This document shows positions 8,721-16,867 of a stretch of DNA of 37,244 nt, one piece after another. The stretch lies in contig JALCBR010000030.1 of the NCBI GenBank assembly GCA_028066245.1, forward strand, positions 1-37,244, in the 5' to 3' direction. Each line of letters starts with the position of its first letter. The first letter of the stretch is position 1. A model generated the notes under the pieces. It saw only the letters and a program-made list of their open reading frames with translations, was not told the origin of the DNA and ran no database searches. Source of the DNA: Pirellulales bacterium (GTDB lineage Bacteria; Planctomycetota; Planctomycetia; Pirellulales; S012-138). The translations under genes and the position numbers were made by a program.

Positions 8721-9941
8721 ATGGACGGAACACTGCTCTTTGCCGGTGGCGCTGCCGCGCTGGCTTCACTCGGATTTCTGGAATCCTGGCAGCACCGCAA
8801 TAACTTGCGGCGCATCCCCATTCGCGTCCACGTCAACGGCACGCGAGGCAAATCGAGCGTGACGCGGTTGATTGCCGCGGGAATGCGGGCAGGGGGGATT
8901 CGCACCTGTGCCAAAACAACCGGCTCGCTGGCAAGGATGATCATGCCTGACGGGCGGGAGTTTCCCATCTTTCGTCCAGCTCGGGCGAACGTCATTGAGC
9001 AAAAACGCGTCGTGCGAACGGCCGTCGCCAATGGAGTGGAGGCGCTGGTGATTGAATGCATGGCCGTGCATCCGGCGCTGCAATCTCTCTGTGAGTTGCA
9101 ACTCGTCCGCGCTACGCACGGCGTAATCACAAACGCTCGTGCCGATCACTTGGACGTGATGGGGCCTACCGTCCGCGATGTTGCCAAAGCGCTGGCAGGC
9201 ACTATGCCCGTTCGTGGGCGAATGTATACAACCGAGCGGCGCTGCCTAGACGTGTTACAAAGAGCGGCCCAAGACCGCCAATCTCAACTTGTGGCTGTTG
9301 GAGATGACCAGATCCAACAGGTTACTTGGGAAGAAGTCCAGGCGTTCCCATACATCGAACACCCGGAAAATATCGCACTGGCGCTGCGTGTCTGCTGTGA
9401 GCTGGGCATCAATCGCAAGGTTGCCCTGCGCGGCATGTGGAGTGCTACGCCGGACCCCGGCGCCATGAACCTCTACGAAGTCGATGAATCCACTCGCCGG
9501 ATCATCTTCGTCAATGGATTTGCCGCCAACGATCCGGAATCGACCGGACAAAACTGGAATATGGTGGTCGATCGCTTCAATGGCGTGGACCGAAGGATTG
9601 CCGTAGTCAATTGCCGAGCAGACCGTGCGGATCGTTCCGCGCAACTGGCCGACGCCTGCCTGAAGTGGAAGCCTGCCGATCATTACATGGTGATCGGCTC
9701 AGCGACCGACGCTTTTGCCAAGAGGGCGATCAATTTGGGCATGGACGGCCAAAGATTAACTTGCGCGGAGCGCATGCCTGTCGGGCAGCTCTACGAAACA
9801 CTCAGCCGAGTCAGTGGCCGTTCCGCCTTGGCGATGGGGATGGGCAACATCTCTGGTCCAGGGTTGGAGCTTTTGGATCTCTTTCGCCAACGGGATTTGC
9901 CGCGACACGCGGCCTCATATGCTGCTCAGGAGGTGGCCTGA
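8721..9941 (+). CDS. pgsB: PgsB/CapB poly-gamma-glutamate synthase, ligase subunit
   Basis: About 406 residues, close to the size of Bacillus PgsB/CapB (about 390). It is a Mur-ligase-like, ATP-dependent amide ligase that polymerises glutamate through its gamma carboxyl, working with PgsC at the inner membrane. An N-terminal helix (LLFAGGAAALASLGFLE) is followed by the nucleotide-binding loop HVNGTRGKSSVTRL near residue 40. Further family landmarks are KTTGSLARMI, ECMAVHPALQ and ITNARADHLDVMGPT. The open frame runs back to 8571, but the ATG at 8721, with GGAG six bases before it, fits the family start. The stop TGA overlaps the pgsC ATG by one base (9941), implying translational coupling. The amino acid used (D-, L- or mixed glutamate) cannot be read from sequence. 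Confidence 0.93.
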   Translation: MDGTLLFAGGAAALASLGFLESWQHRNNLRRIPIRVHVNGTRGKSSVTRLIAAGMRAGGIRTCAKTTGSLARMIMPDGREFPIFRPARANVIEQKRVVRTAVANGVEALVIECMAVHPALQSLCELQLVRATHGVITNARADHLDVMGPTVRDVAKALAGTMPVRGRMYTTERRCLDVLQRAAQDRQSQLVAVGDDQIQQVTWEEVQAFPYIEHPENIALALRVCCELGINRKVALRGMWSATPDPGAMNLYEVDESTRRIIFVNGFAANDPESTGQNWNMVVDRFNGVDRRIAVVNCRADRADRSAQLADACLKWKPADHYMVIGSATDAFAKRAINLGMDGQRLTCAERMPVGQLYETLSRVSGRSALAMGMGNISGPGLELLDLFRQRDLPRHAASYAAQEVA

Positions 9942-10411
9942 TGGAAATGGATGTTCCAACAGTGGCGATCGCCGTGGGTTTGGTGGTCAGCTTGATCTTT
10001 TCTGAGACATTCGGGCTGGCTGCTGGCGGGATGATCGTACCTGGTTATCTGGCGATGAACCTCGACCGCCCCTTGTGGGTGTTGGGAACGTTGCTGGCCG
10101 CAGCCGTTACGTTTGGTCTGGTGCGGTTGATCTCGCGTTGGGCAATTATTTACGGTCGTCGCCGGATTGTGATTGCCGTGATTATCGGTTTTTGCGTCGG
10201 CGCGGTTTTTCGCTCTTCGGCGTTGATGTTCTTCCCAACGGCAACGGAAACAAGTGAGCCGCTGTTCAATGTGATCGGGTTCATCATTCCCGGCTTGATT
10301 GCAGTCTGGATGGATCGGCAAGGAACGGTGGAAACGTTATGTCCAGTGGTGACATCGGCTGTCGCCGTGCGGCTCGTGCTGATTGCAATGGGACTGGAGG
10401 TGCTGTCATGA
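9941..10411 (+). CDS. pgsC: PgsC/CapC poly-gamma-glutamate synthase, membrane subunit
   Basis: 156 residues, almost all hydrophobic helices, matching the roughly 149-residue PgsC/CapC. Typical family segments are FSETFGLAAGGMIVPGYLA near the N-terminus, then NVIGFIIPGLIAVWMDRQG and an Ala/Val-rich final helix. PgsC is the partner of PgsB in the synthase core and probably forms part of the polymer path through the inner membrane. The start at 9941 shares a base with the pgsB stop, and the gene ends with an ATGA overlap into the next gene (ATG 10408, TGA 10409-10411), so the three genes are coupled. GGAGG at 9928-9932 serves as ribosome site. Confidence 0.93.
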   Translation: MEMDVPTVAIAVGLVVSLIFSETFGLAAGGMIVPGYLAMNLDRPLWVLGTLLAAAVTFGLVRLISRWAIIYGRRRIVIAVIIGFCVGAVFRSSALMFFPTATETSEPLFNVIGFIIPGLIAVWMDRQGTVETLCPVVTSAVAVRLVLIAMGLEVLS

Positions 10412-11598
10412 AAGGAATTTATTGGCGACCTCGTAAGGTATCACGTCGGACGTTGGTTGTACTGGCGGTTGCCTGCATTGCGGGAATGGCCGTGCTGGAG
10501 CTGGCTCCGCAACGCCGCGAGGTGGAACACATAGCGGAAAAGCTCTCCGCTGCTCAGTTGGCCGCGAACGGAATGGACCTGCTCAAGACCGAAAGACTCA
10601 AACGCGGACACGAAATCATTCCGGAGTTGGATCCGGCGCAGACCGGGCTGATTGGGCATAGCATGTCCTTGGTGACGAGCGTGCCGGGCCACTTGGGAGC
10701 GAAGCAAACCTCCGTCAATCCGAATTTCGCCGCCGTGATTGTGGGCATGCTAAGAGACGCCGGTGTCGGGAAGGGCGACTTGGTTGCCGTTGGTTGTTCG
10801 GGATCATTTCCTGCATTGAACGTCTGCGTCTATTCGGCTTTGGAAACGCTGGAAGCTCGGCCTGTCGTGATCGCTAGCGCTGCGGCGTCGCAATTTGGTG
10901 CAAACATCCCAGATTTGATGTGGGTGGACATGGAGCGCGAGTTGCACACCGCTGGGCTGATTTCTTTTCGGTCCGTTGCCGCGTCGTACGGCGGATTTGA
11001 AGATCGAGGGTTGGGTATGTCCTCCGCGGCGAAATCGCTCATCGCTGACGCCTTGGCACGCAACAACTTGTCAGCACTGAAAACCAAGTCTCTGGAAGCA
11101 GCAATTGACCGCCGAATGGGAATCTATCGTTGTGAATCAGGCGGCAAACCGTATCAAGCTTATGTGAATATCGGTGGGGGCGCGACGTCCGTTGGCCGCA
11201 CCGAAGGAAAGCACAAATACAAGCCCGGCTTAACGATAACTCCCGATGCAGATGCCCTATCGATCGATTCGGTGATGACCCGCTTCGCTGCGAATGGTGT
11301 TCCGGTGATTCACCTGGTCCAGGTCAATGAGCTGGCTGCCGAGCACGGACTGCCGGTTTGCCCTGCTGTTCGCCCACAGCCGGGCTCGGGAGGTGGTTTT
11401 GTCGCTGCTTCTTATGACCGTGGGTTGGCGTTGATGTTTCTGATTGGACTGTCCTTAGTCCTTTGTGGTCTTGTCTTGACGGGGTTTCGCCGCCCTCTAC
11501 TCCGGATCGCCGAATTGTTGCACCTTCACCGCCGGCCGCAGGGACCGCGTCTGGCCGAGATTTCCGTTGACGCTCATGGAGGAGAACTGATGGTCTGA
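10408..11598 (+). CDS. PgsW-like poly-gamma-glutamate system protein
   Basis: 396 residues coupled to pgsC by an ATGA overlap, with GGAGG at 10396-10400 upstream. One helix near the N-terminus (TLVVLAVACIAGMAVLEL) and one near the C-terminus (LALMFLIGLSLVLCGLVLTGF) enclose a large, probably periplasmic, domain. Landmarks are LIGHSMSLVTSVPGHLGAKQ, VAVGCSGSFPALNV, SASQFGAN-like SAAASQFGAN and NIGGGATSVGR. This matches my memory of the family called poly-gamma-glutamate system protein (PgsW), found with PgsBC outside Bacillus; the exact role is unknown. It is not PgsA/CapA, which has a metallophosphatase fold. The sequence gives location and partnership; export or polymer handling is inferred. 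The symbol is left blank because it is not certain. Confidence 0.8.
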   Translation: MKGIYWRPRKVSRRTLVVLAVACIAGMAVLELAPQRREVEHIAEKLSAAQLAANGMDLLKTERLKRGHEIIPELDPAQTGLIGHSMSLVTSVPGHLGAKQTSVNPNFAAVIVGMLRDAGVGKGDLVAVGCSGSFPALNVCVYSALETLEARPVVIASAAASQFGANIPDLMWVDMERELHTAGLISFRSVAASYGGFEDRGLGMSSAAKSLIADALARNNLSALKTKSLEAAIDRRMGIYRCESGGKPYQAYVNIGGGATSVGRTEGKHKYKPGLTITPDADALSIDSVMTRFAANGVPVIHLVQVNELAAEHGLPVCPAVRPQPGSGGGFVAASYDRGLALMFLIGLSLVLCGLVLTGFRRPLLRIAELLHLHRRPQGPRLAEISVDAHGGELMV

Positions 11599-11969
11599 AA
11601 TGCCGCTTGGAGAGAGAAATTCACAATCTCTCTTCGAGCGTCCGTGCGAGGGTCGGTCAAACAAGGCGACAATGACTGCCACATGTCGTCGCTTTGTGGC
11701 TCCTAAGGATGGGAGCTGAAGTTCGCGAAGGAATCTCGGCAAACCTTGCATGGTGGGATCAATGTCAACTGTAAGGTGCTGGAGTGCCACTTGCGGAACG
11801 TCAGGATGTTTCCGCAGGTGGCGCTCCTTTTTTGTGCTCCAAGATCTTTATCTTCGCGTTCGTCGAATTCCTGAGAACCGTCCGCTTGCCCCGGTTGGAA
11901 GCGGCACATCGCGTCCGTATCATGAATGCTGGTTCGATGCCCTTCCCCGTTTGATTTGTCACCTTTTCC
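11599..11969. other. Intergenic region between pgsW-like gene and FAD oxidoreductase
   Basis: 371 bases on the plus-strand side of two plus-strand genes. It holds a strong intrinsic terminator at 11781-11833. Before that, AGAGAG and CTCTCT around 11630-11655 could form a weak 6-bp hairpin without a T run. A 15-codon ATG frame starts at 11673 (MTATCRRFVAPKDGS) but has no ribosome site and is not claimed as a gene. The 182 bases between pgsW and the terminator are unexplained: a long 3' tail or a separate short transcript are both possible. Confidence 0.55.
11781..11833 (+). terminator. Strong Rho-independent terminator
   Basis: Arm 11781-11798 (GGAGTGCCACTTGCGGAA) pairs over all 18 positions with arm 11810-11827, two of the pairs being G-U. 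The loop is 11 bases and six T follow at 11828-11833. The T run occurs only on the plus side, so it acts on plus-strand transcripts. It lies 183 bases after the pgsW-like stop and 137 bases before the FAD oxidoreductase start. It therefore separates the pgs operon from the lipid-type genes downstream, or attenuates a transcript reading into them. Confidence 0.92.
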
Positions 11970-13412
11970 ATGGCCAAGGACTTTCTCAAAGACGCCCGCG
12001 ATGAATACGACGTGATCGTCATCGGTAGCGGGCTGGCTGGATTGACTTCAGCCAATTCCCTGGCCAAGGCCGGCCATCGCGTGCTGTTGATTGAGCACCA
12101 CTATCAACTCGGCGGGATGGCGACATGGTTTCGCCGTTCAGGCGGGCACATTTTTGACATCTCGCTACACGGGTTTCCCATCGGGATGATCAAGAGCTGT
12201 AAGCGATATTGGACGAAGGAAATCGCTGACTCAATCGTGCAGCTCAAGAACATTCGCTTTGATAACCCAATGTTCTCACTGCGAACGACGTTTGACCGCA
12301 ATGACTTCACTCAGCAACTGACGGAGAGTTTCGGCATCGCGCCAGAGACCGTGGTCGCGTTCTTTGATGCGGCGCGGGGAATGAACTTTTATGACAATGA
12401 AGGCGCTACTGTCGGTGAGTTCTTCGCCCGATTTTTCCCTGGACGCGAGGATGTGATCCGGCTGCTGATGGAGCCGATCACGTATGCCAACGGATCGACG
12501 TTGGAAGACCCTGCCGTGACCTATGGCATTGTCTTCTCCAACTTCATGTCCAAAGGCGTCTATACGTTTGAAGGAGGAACTGATCGCCTGATCGGATTGA
12601 TGAAGGATGAGCTGATTGCCAATGGCGTTGATCTGCGCATTCGCTGCGAAGCCCAAGAGATCCACGTGGAGAACAGGAAAGTAACCGGCGTCACCATCAA
12701 TGGGCGACGGATCAAAACACGTTGTGTCATCTCGAACGCTAACTTGAAGCAGACCGTGTTTCGGCTTGTTGGCGAGGATAAGTTCTCTGGGCAGTTCTTG
12801 GATGACGCTCGGGAAGTTCGGTTGAACAACTCCAGCTGCCAGGTTTACATGGCGCTTCAGCCTGGCGAACTCATCGATGAAAGCGTAGGCGATTTGTTGT
12901 TCAGTTCCACTGCCCCGCTGTTCCGCACCGACTTGTTGCTCTCGCGGGACATCACCAGCCGGACGTTTTCCTTTTATTACCCGCGGACACGTCCTGGTAC
13001 CGACCGCTGCATGGTTGTCTCCAGCACCAACGCACGCTACGAGGATTGGGCAAATCTGCCGGAGGAAGAGTATCAGCGGCAAAAGGAAGCGTTGATCGAA
13101 GACACAATCGTCGCCTGCGAACGATACGTGCCCAATTTGCGACCGCGGCTGGCGCACGTGGAAGCATCTACGCCGCGAACGTTCGAACACTACACCCGTC
13201 ACTTAAGCGGTGCCAGTTTCGGAACCAAGTTTGAAGGTTTGGCCGTCAGCCGTGCGTTGCCGGAACAAATCGGTGGGCTCTATCATGCCGGCAGCGTGGG
13301 GATCATCATGTCTGGGTGGCTTGGTGCCGTGAATTACGGAGTGATTGTCGCCAACGACGTTGACGGCTACCTGCTCAAATCGACTCCAGCCGGTTCCATT
13401 GCTACAGCGTAG
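11970..13412 (+). CDS. CrtI-like NAD(P)/FAD-dependent oxidoreductase
   Basis: 480 residues with the layout of the phytoene desaturase / prolycopene isomerase / retinol saturase superfamily. The dinucleotide-binding motif [18 protein letters not shown] is at residues 14-31, followed by [12 protein letters not shown], the ADP-binding acidic residue and flavin-contact loop. A mid-region [19 protein letters not shown] corresponds to the family GG..L...L pattern. The C-terminus [23 protein letters not shown] matches the flavin-binding end where carotenoid enzymes read GLYLAG..T.PG.G. The substrate is not predictable: no phytoene or squalene synthase is near. The next gene is a FabI-like reductase 107 bases downstream on the same strand, which points instead to a fatty-acyl or polyene substrate (inference). 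Confidence 0.88.
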   Translation: MAKDFLKDARDEYDVIVIGSGLAGLTSANSLAKAGHRVLLIEHHYQLGGMATWFRRSGGHIFDISLHGFPIGMIKSCKRYWTKEIADSIVQLKNIRFDNPMFSLRTTFDRNDFTQQLTESFGIAPETVVAFFDAARGMNFYDNEGATVGEFFARFFPGREDVIRLLMEPITYANGSTLEDPAVTYGIVFSNFMSKGVYTFEGGTDRLIGLMKDELIANGVDLRIRCEAQEIHVENRKVTGVTINGRRIKTRCVISNANLKQTVFRLVGEDKFSGQFLDDAREVRLNNSSCQVYMALQPGELIDESVGDLLFSSTAPLFRTDLLLSRDITSRTFSFYYPRTRPGTDRCMVVSSTNARYEDWANLPEEEYQRQKEALIEDTIVACERYVPNLRPRLAHVEASTPRTFEHYTRHLSGASFGTKFEGLAVSRALPEQIGGLYHAGSVGIIMSGWLGAVNYGVIVANDVDGYLLKSTPAGSIATA

Positions 13413-13519
13413 CACTCATGTGTGTGACGCCTGTTGCGTAACGAGCCCTGCTTAACGGGTGATCGTTGTCTCGCCTCAATCTCTAGTTCTTACCAGCTCT
13501 CCTTCCTTTCTTCTTGCTC

Positions 13520-14371
13520 ATGTCCTTTCTTCAACTTCGCGACAAAGCGATCCTGATCGCTGGCGCCGCCAACCGAAAAAGCGTTGCTTGGCATGTCGCG
13601 CAGATGCTGAGAGCCGAAGGGGCCAAGGTGGTCCTCAGCGTCCGCAGTGAGGCTCGGCGAGACCAGATCATGGCGTTATGGGAAAAGACGGCTGGCAAGT
13701 TTTCCCGACAGGCACCGTCACCAGAGTTCCACGTCTGTGACGTCGAGCATGAAGATCAGATCACAAGCCTGGCGGAATCGGTTGCAAAGTCCAACGACTC
13801 CATCCACGGCATCGTGCATTCGATCGCCTTTGCTGATTATTCAGAAGGTCCTAAGCCGTTTCATGCAACTGACAAAGAGGCGTTTTTGCGGGCAATTGAC
13901 GTTTCGTGCTTTTCTTTGATTGCGTTGGCGAACGCCTTTAAGGATTTACTGGCCAAAGACGGCAGCGTGGTCACCATCTCCATCTCCACCACCGAGATGG
14001 CGTCCGAGAATTACGGCTTTATGGCACCTGCGAAAGCAGCGCTTGACAGCACTGTTGTCTTCCTGGCCAAGTCGTTCAGTCAATTCTCTGATGTGCGATT
14101 CAACGCTGTGGGCCCAGGTTTGTTGAAGACGTCTGCAAGTGCCGGGATTCCCGGCTACGTTGATTCGTACTTGTTTGCGGAGCATGCCACGCTAAGGAAA
14201 CGAGCCGTACAAACTGAAGAAGCCGCCGGCCCTGTAGCGTTCCTGCTTTCACCACGTTCCAGCGGAATCAACGCGCAGCGCATCCCGATTGATGCCGGGA
14301 TGCGAGTGAATTACTTTGATCGCGAGATCGTGCGGCGCGTTATTGGCGGTTCCGCACCGTCAGTCGATTAA
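13520..14371 (+). CDS. FabI-like enoyl-[acyl-carrier-protein] reductase
   Basis: About 283 residues of the divergent SDR branch that contains FabI. The nucleotide loop [16 protein letters not shown] matches the FabI form GxxNxxSIA rather than the classical TGxxxGxG. The catalytic Tyr and Lys are in [13 protein letters not shown] (Y-x6-K, as in FabI). [22 protein letters not shown] parallels the FabI segment VRVNAISAGPI.T.AA.GI. The second FabI active-site tyrosine, ten residues before the catalytic one, is Ile here. A conventional NADH-dependent trans-2-enoyl-ACP reduction is therefore likely in type but the substrate may differ. The upstream sequence is pyrimidine-rich with no Shine-Dalgarno; the ATG at 13520 fits better than TTG at 13514. 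The C-terminal [15 protein letters not shown] is longer than usual. Confidence 0.82.
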   Translation: MSFLQLRDKAILIAGAANRKSVAWHVAQMLRAEGAKVVLSVRSEARRDQIMALWEKTAGKFSRQAPSPEFHVCDVEHEDQITSLAESVAKSNDSIHGIVHSIAFADYSEGPKPFHATDKEAFLRAIDVSCFSLIALANAFKDLLAKDGSVVTISISTTEMASENYGFMAPAKAALDSTVVFLAKSFSQFSDVRFNAVGPGLLKTSASAGIPGYVDSYLFAEHATLRKRAVQTEEAAGPVAFLLSPRSSGINAQRIPIDAGMRVNYFDREIVRRVIGGSAPSVD

Positions 14372-14489
14372 GCCATGAGTGGAAGCGCACAACCAGCGCA
14401 CAGAAACTCCCCGGTCCAATGGACTCGGAACGGGGAGGCGGTCGTCAATCTTCAATCAAAGCGGTTGAGTCTTCAGGCTCAACGATTGC

Positions 14490-14951
14490 TTATCGCAGGA
14501 ACTGCAAGCACCAGTAACAGGTTTCGCCTTTCGTTTGGTAGGCAGCCGCGCCGATGCGGGTGTAATTGCCCAGCATGTTGGCACGATGTCCCGGTGAGTT
14601 CATCCAGTCGCGAACAACCTCACTGGCGGTGCGTTGGCCCATAGCAATATTCTCAGCGACAGGGGCACTCGTGTGCTGTAAGGTGTTCGCCCGCACCATC
14701 CACCAAGCATGCTGGCGGGCCGATTTGACCAGACTCTCATCCATGGCAATTGGTGGCAATCCGTGCCGCTCACGTTCCTTGTTCGTGTACTCGATCAATT
14801 GTTCCTCAATCGGCCACATCGCAAACTTCTTTGACTCGGCCTTATCTTGTTTTTCCTGATTGTCTTGCGCGACGGCGGACGCACTTGGCGTCAACATCAA
14901 ACCCAATATGACGACGCCCAAGACCTGGCCCCTGGTAACGATCCAATTCAT
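14490..14951 (-). CDS. Secreted CAP-domain (SCP/PR1, YkwD-like) protein
   Basis: 153 residues from the ATG at 14951; the frame is open further upstream. A signal peptide (VTRGQVLGVVILGLMLTPSASAVAQ) is followed by a charged linker and a compact CAP domain. Family landmarks are IEYTNKERERHGLPP, SARQHAWWM, LQHTSAPVAENIAMG (conserved His and Glu) and WMNSPGHRANML. Bacterial CAP proteins are extracellular or periplasmic with mostly unknown activity. The domain ends with GETCYWCLQFL, where bacterial homologues usually have an aromatic strand; the CxxC here is unusual. Its end faces the FabI-like gene. Between them, CTCCCCG/CGGGGAG (about 14408-14438) and GTTGAG/CTCAAC (about 14463-14482) can form hairpins but lack T runs. 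Confidence 0.88.
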   Translation of the reverse strand: MNWIVTRGQVLGVVILGLMLTPSASAVAQDNQEKQDKAESKKFAMWPIEEQLIEYTNKERERHGLPPIAMDESLVKSARQHAWWMVRANTLQHTSAPVAENIAMGQRTASEVVRDWMNSPGHRANMLGNYTRIGAAAYQTKGETCYWCLQFLR

Positions 14952-15136
14952 CGACAACTCCAAACAGGCATGCAGAGAGATACGATGCAAACCGTGCAAC
15001 TCCCTTGAAGCGATTGCTCAGGCACGGTCGCAGAATGAGTGAGAATTGACGCTAACTACGCAAAGGTTACGGATTGGAGAAGTGTGTCCCGCACACGAGC
15101 CCAAATCGTAGCCGATGGATAGGAGGAGTAAATAGG

Positions 15137-15211
15137 ATGGTGAAAATGGGCGGACGTTATAGAGGCTGGGGTTACTTCACCCCCGCGTTGGAAATATATC
15201 CAACTCAATAA
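15137..15211 (+). CDS. Possible 24-codon small ORF with strong ribosome site
   Basis: An ATG at 15137 is preceded by AGGAGG at 15121-15126 (ten bases away) and opens a 24-codon frame ending TAA at 15209-15211: MVKMGGRYRGWGYFTPALEI plus four residues. It lies in the gap between the CAP-domain and mutM genes, antisense to both. The good Shine-Dalgarno is the only support; there is no recognisable domain. It may equally be chance. Confidence 0.2.
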   Translation: MVKMGGRYRGWGYFTPALEIYPTQ

Positions 15212-15220
15212 CTTAGCGTT

Positions 15221-16057
15221 TCAGCAAGGCTGGCAACCTGGGCAATAGAACGTTGATCGCTGTGCCTGAACAATTCGCACGATCCTATGATTTTGGCAGC
15301 TGGCACAACTCTCGCCAGCGCGATCATAGACCCGGTGGTGGTTCTGATATTCGCCGGCTTTGTTGAGCGTGTTGCGGTAGGTTCCGTCGTTCAATGTGGA
15401 GCCTTCATACAAGATAGCGGTCCGTAGGACCTTCTGCATCGCCGCATGAAGCCGTCGCCAATCGGGCGTTTCCAGTTCTCGGCACTCTAGCATCGGCCCG
15501 ATCCGCGCCAAGTAGAGCATCTCCGAGGCATAGAGATTCCCGATTCCCGCAATCGCTTTCTGGTCAAGCAAGGCAACTTTCACGGCCCGCCGGCTAGACG
15601 CCAAACGCTTTCGGAACTCCGTCAATGAACATTCCAACGCATCTGGACCCAAGTGTTCTGGTCCGAGTTGCGTCTCAAATTCGTCCGGCGTCAACAACCG
15701 CACGGTTCCCAGACCTCGCCGGTCCCAAAACAGCATTTGTGATGCCTTGGCGCCTTCGACAAGCAGTCGCAACCGTAGATGTTCTTGGCTGGGAACTTCT
15801 GCCAGCGCGACAAGTCCGGTCATGCGGGGCTCGATCACGAGCCGCAATTCCCCATCGTTGACGACGATCAACCGTTTGCCACGACGGTCAATCCGAGCCA
15901 CGCGCGTTCCAACCAACTTCCGTCGGATCTGTGGCCAGCCAGGCTTGATGGAGATGGGCTTTGCTGTGCAGCGCGGCTTTTGAACTGCTGTGATCACGCC
16001 ACCAACAATCGGCGCCAGGCCTCGCCGCATGGTCTCCACTTCCGGCAACTCAGGCAA
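15221..16057 (-). CDS. mutM: Formamidopyrimidine-DNA glycosylase (MutM/Fpg)
   Basis: 278 residues, the family length. The enzyme excises 8-oxoguanine and ring-opened purines and cuts the resulting site by beta/delta elimination. The invariant N-terminus MPELPEVETMRRGL gives the catalytic Pro and Glu. A conserved Lys lies in RRGKRLIV near residue 60. The helix-two-turn-helix reads LDQKAIAGIGNLYASE. The C-terminal zinc finger has two Cys pairs (CASC and CPGC) in the last 30 residues. The chain ends three residues after the final pair with a further Cys. It starts 51 bases after the thioredoxin lipoprotein gene on the same strand, so the two may be co-transcribed as a redox or oxidative-damage pair (inference). 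Confidence 0.97.
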   Translation of the reverse strand: MPELPEVETMRRGLAPIVGGVITAVQKPRCTAKPISIKPGWPQIRRKLVGTRVARIDRRGKRLIVVNDGELRLVIEPRMTGLVALAEVPSQEHLRLRLLVEGAKASQMLFWDRRGLGTVRLLTPDEFETQLGPEHLGPDALECSLTEFRKRLASSRRAVKVALLDQKAIAGIGNLYASEMLYLARIGPMLECRELETPDWRRLHAAMQKVLRTAILYEGSTLNDGTYRNTLNKAGEYQNHHRVYDRAGESCASCQNHRIVRIVQAQRSTFYCPGCQPC

Positions 16058-16108
16058 TTCAGCGGTCCGTACGTTTGGGAAGGTCTGTCTGGGAGTTCAG
16101 CGGAGGAG

Positions 16109-16702
16109 TTAAAGGGCAGCCCGTGCTGACAAGTCATTGCCGCCAGTATCTTCACCGGTCACGTCATCGTTGGAATCTACGTCCTTCGCGTCTCCACCGG
16201 AAGGCTTGGGGGCTAAATCGTCCGCCGTTTCCCTGGCCAGCAGTTCATCCAGCACTTCCGCCATTCTCGCTTTGGATTCATAGCCCAACCGATCAACCTC
16301 GCTTCCTTCTCTATCCAGGAACGTGACCGGTTTACCGTCTTTAAAGAACAAAATCTGGGGAACGCTGGCGGCGCGGTGCTCACCGGCTTTGTCCTTGTTT
16401 TGTCGTGTGTTCAACTTACCGACCAGCACTCGCCCTTCATATTCGTTGGAGAGTTCGGCCACCCAAGGCGCCATCTCGATACACGGCTGGCACGATCGGT
16501 TCCAGAAGTCAATCATGACGAGCTTGTCTGACTTCATCACGATGTCGTCAAAGTTCGCGTCGGTCAGTTCAACAAATTTTCCGGGATGAGCGGTCATGGG
16601 ATCGAGCGGCGATTTTTCCTCCTGACAACCGGTTATGGCGGTCACCAGCAGTGGCATGAACAAGCATCGCAAAACACGAGCAACAACGTTTGAAGATGAC
16701 AT
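16109..16702 (-). CDS. Thioredoxin-domain lipoprotein
   Basis: 197 residues. A signal segment (RVLRCLFMPLLVTA) ends in the lipobox ITGC, so the protein should be anchored at the outside of the inner membrane or in the outer membrane. A thioredoxin fold follows: FVELTDANFDDIV, then VMIDFWNRSCQPCIEMAPWV with active site CQPC instead of the usual CGPC, and the cis-proline in ASVPQILFFKDGK. The Gln in the CxxC should shift the redox potential relative to thioredoxin (inference from known CxxC variants). The last 45 residues are acidic and disordered-looking. Possible roles are periplasmic disulfide reduction or cytochrome maturation; no specific partner is nearby. Confidence 0.88.
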   Translation of the reverse strand: MSSSNVVARVLRCLFMPLLVTAITGCQEEKSPLDPMTAHPGKFVELTDANFDDIVMKSDKLVMIDFWNRSCQPCIEMAPWVAELSNEYEGRVLVGKLNTRQNKDKAGEHRAASVPQILFFKDGKPVTFLDREGSEVDRLGYESKARMAEVLDELLARETADDLAPKPSGGDAKDVDSNDDVTGEDTGGNDLSARAAL

Positions 16703-16867
16703 GATCAGTCCACCTCAACGCCTGAAGAACAGGACATCAGAGACACGTGCGCAGAAGCTAGCCTGTCTGGCTCGGCCACTATAGCAAATACGAATAGGGC
16801 AAACATCAGGTTCACGATGCCTGGAGTGGTCACCGTTTGGTGCTGACGCAAACTACTTTCGCACCAA

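Noticed and set aside
12276-13202. 308-codon minus-strand open frame
   Set aside because: It is antisense to the CrtI-like gene, whose flavin-binding and family motifs are clear on the plus strand.
14408-14482. Two hairpins between the FabI-like and CAP genes as a bidirectional terminator
   Set aside because: Stems CTCCCCG/CGGGGAG and GTTGAG/CTCAAC exist but neither is followed by a T run on either strand.
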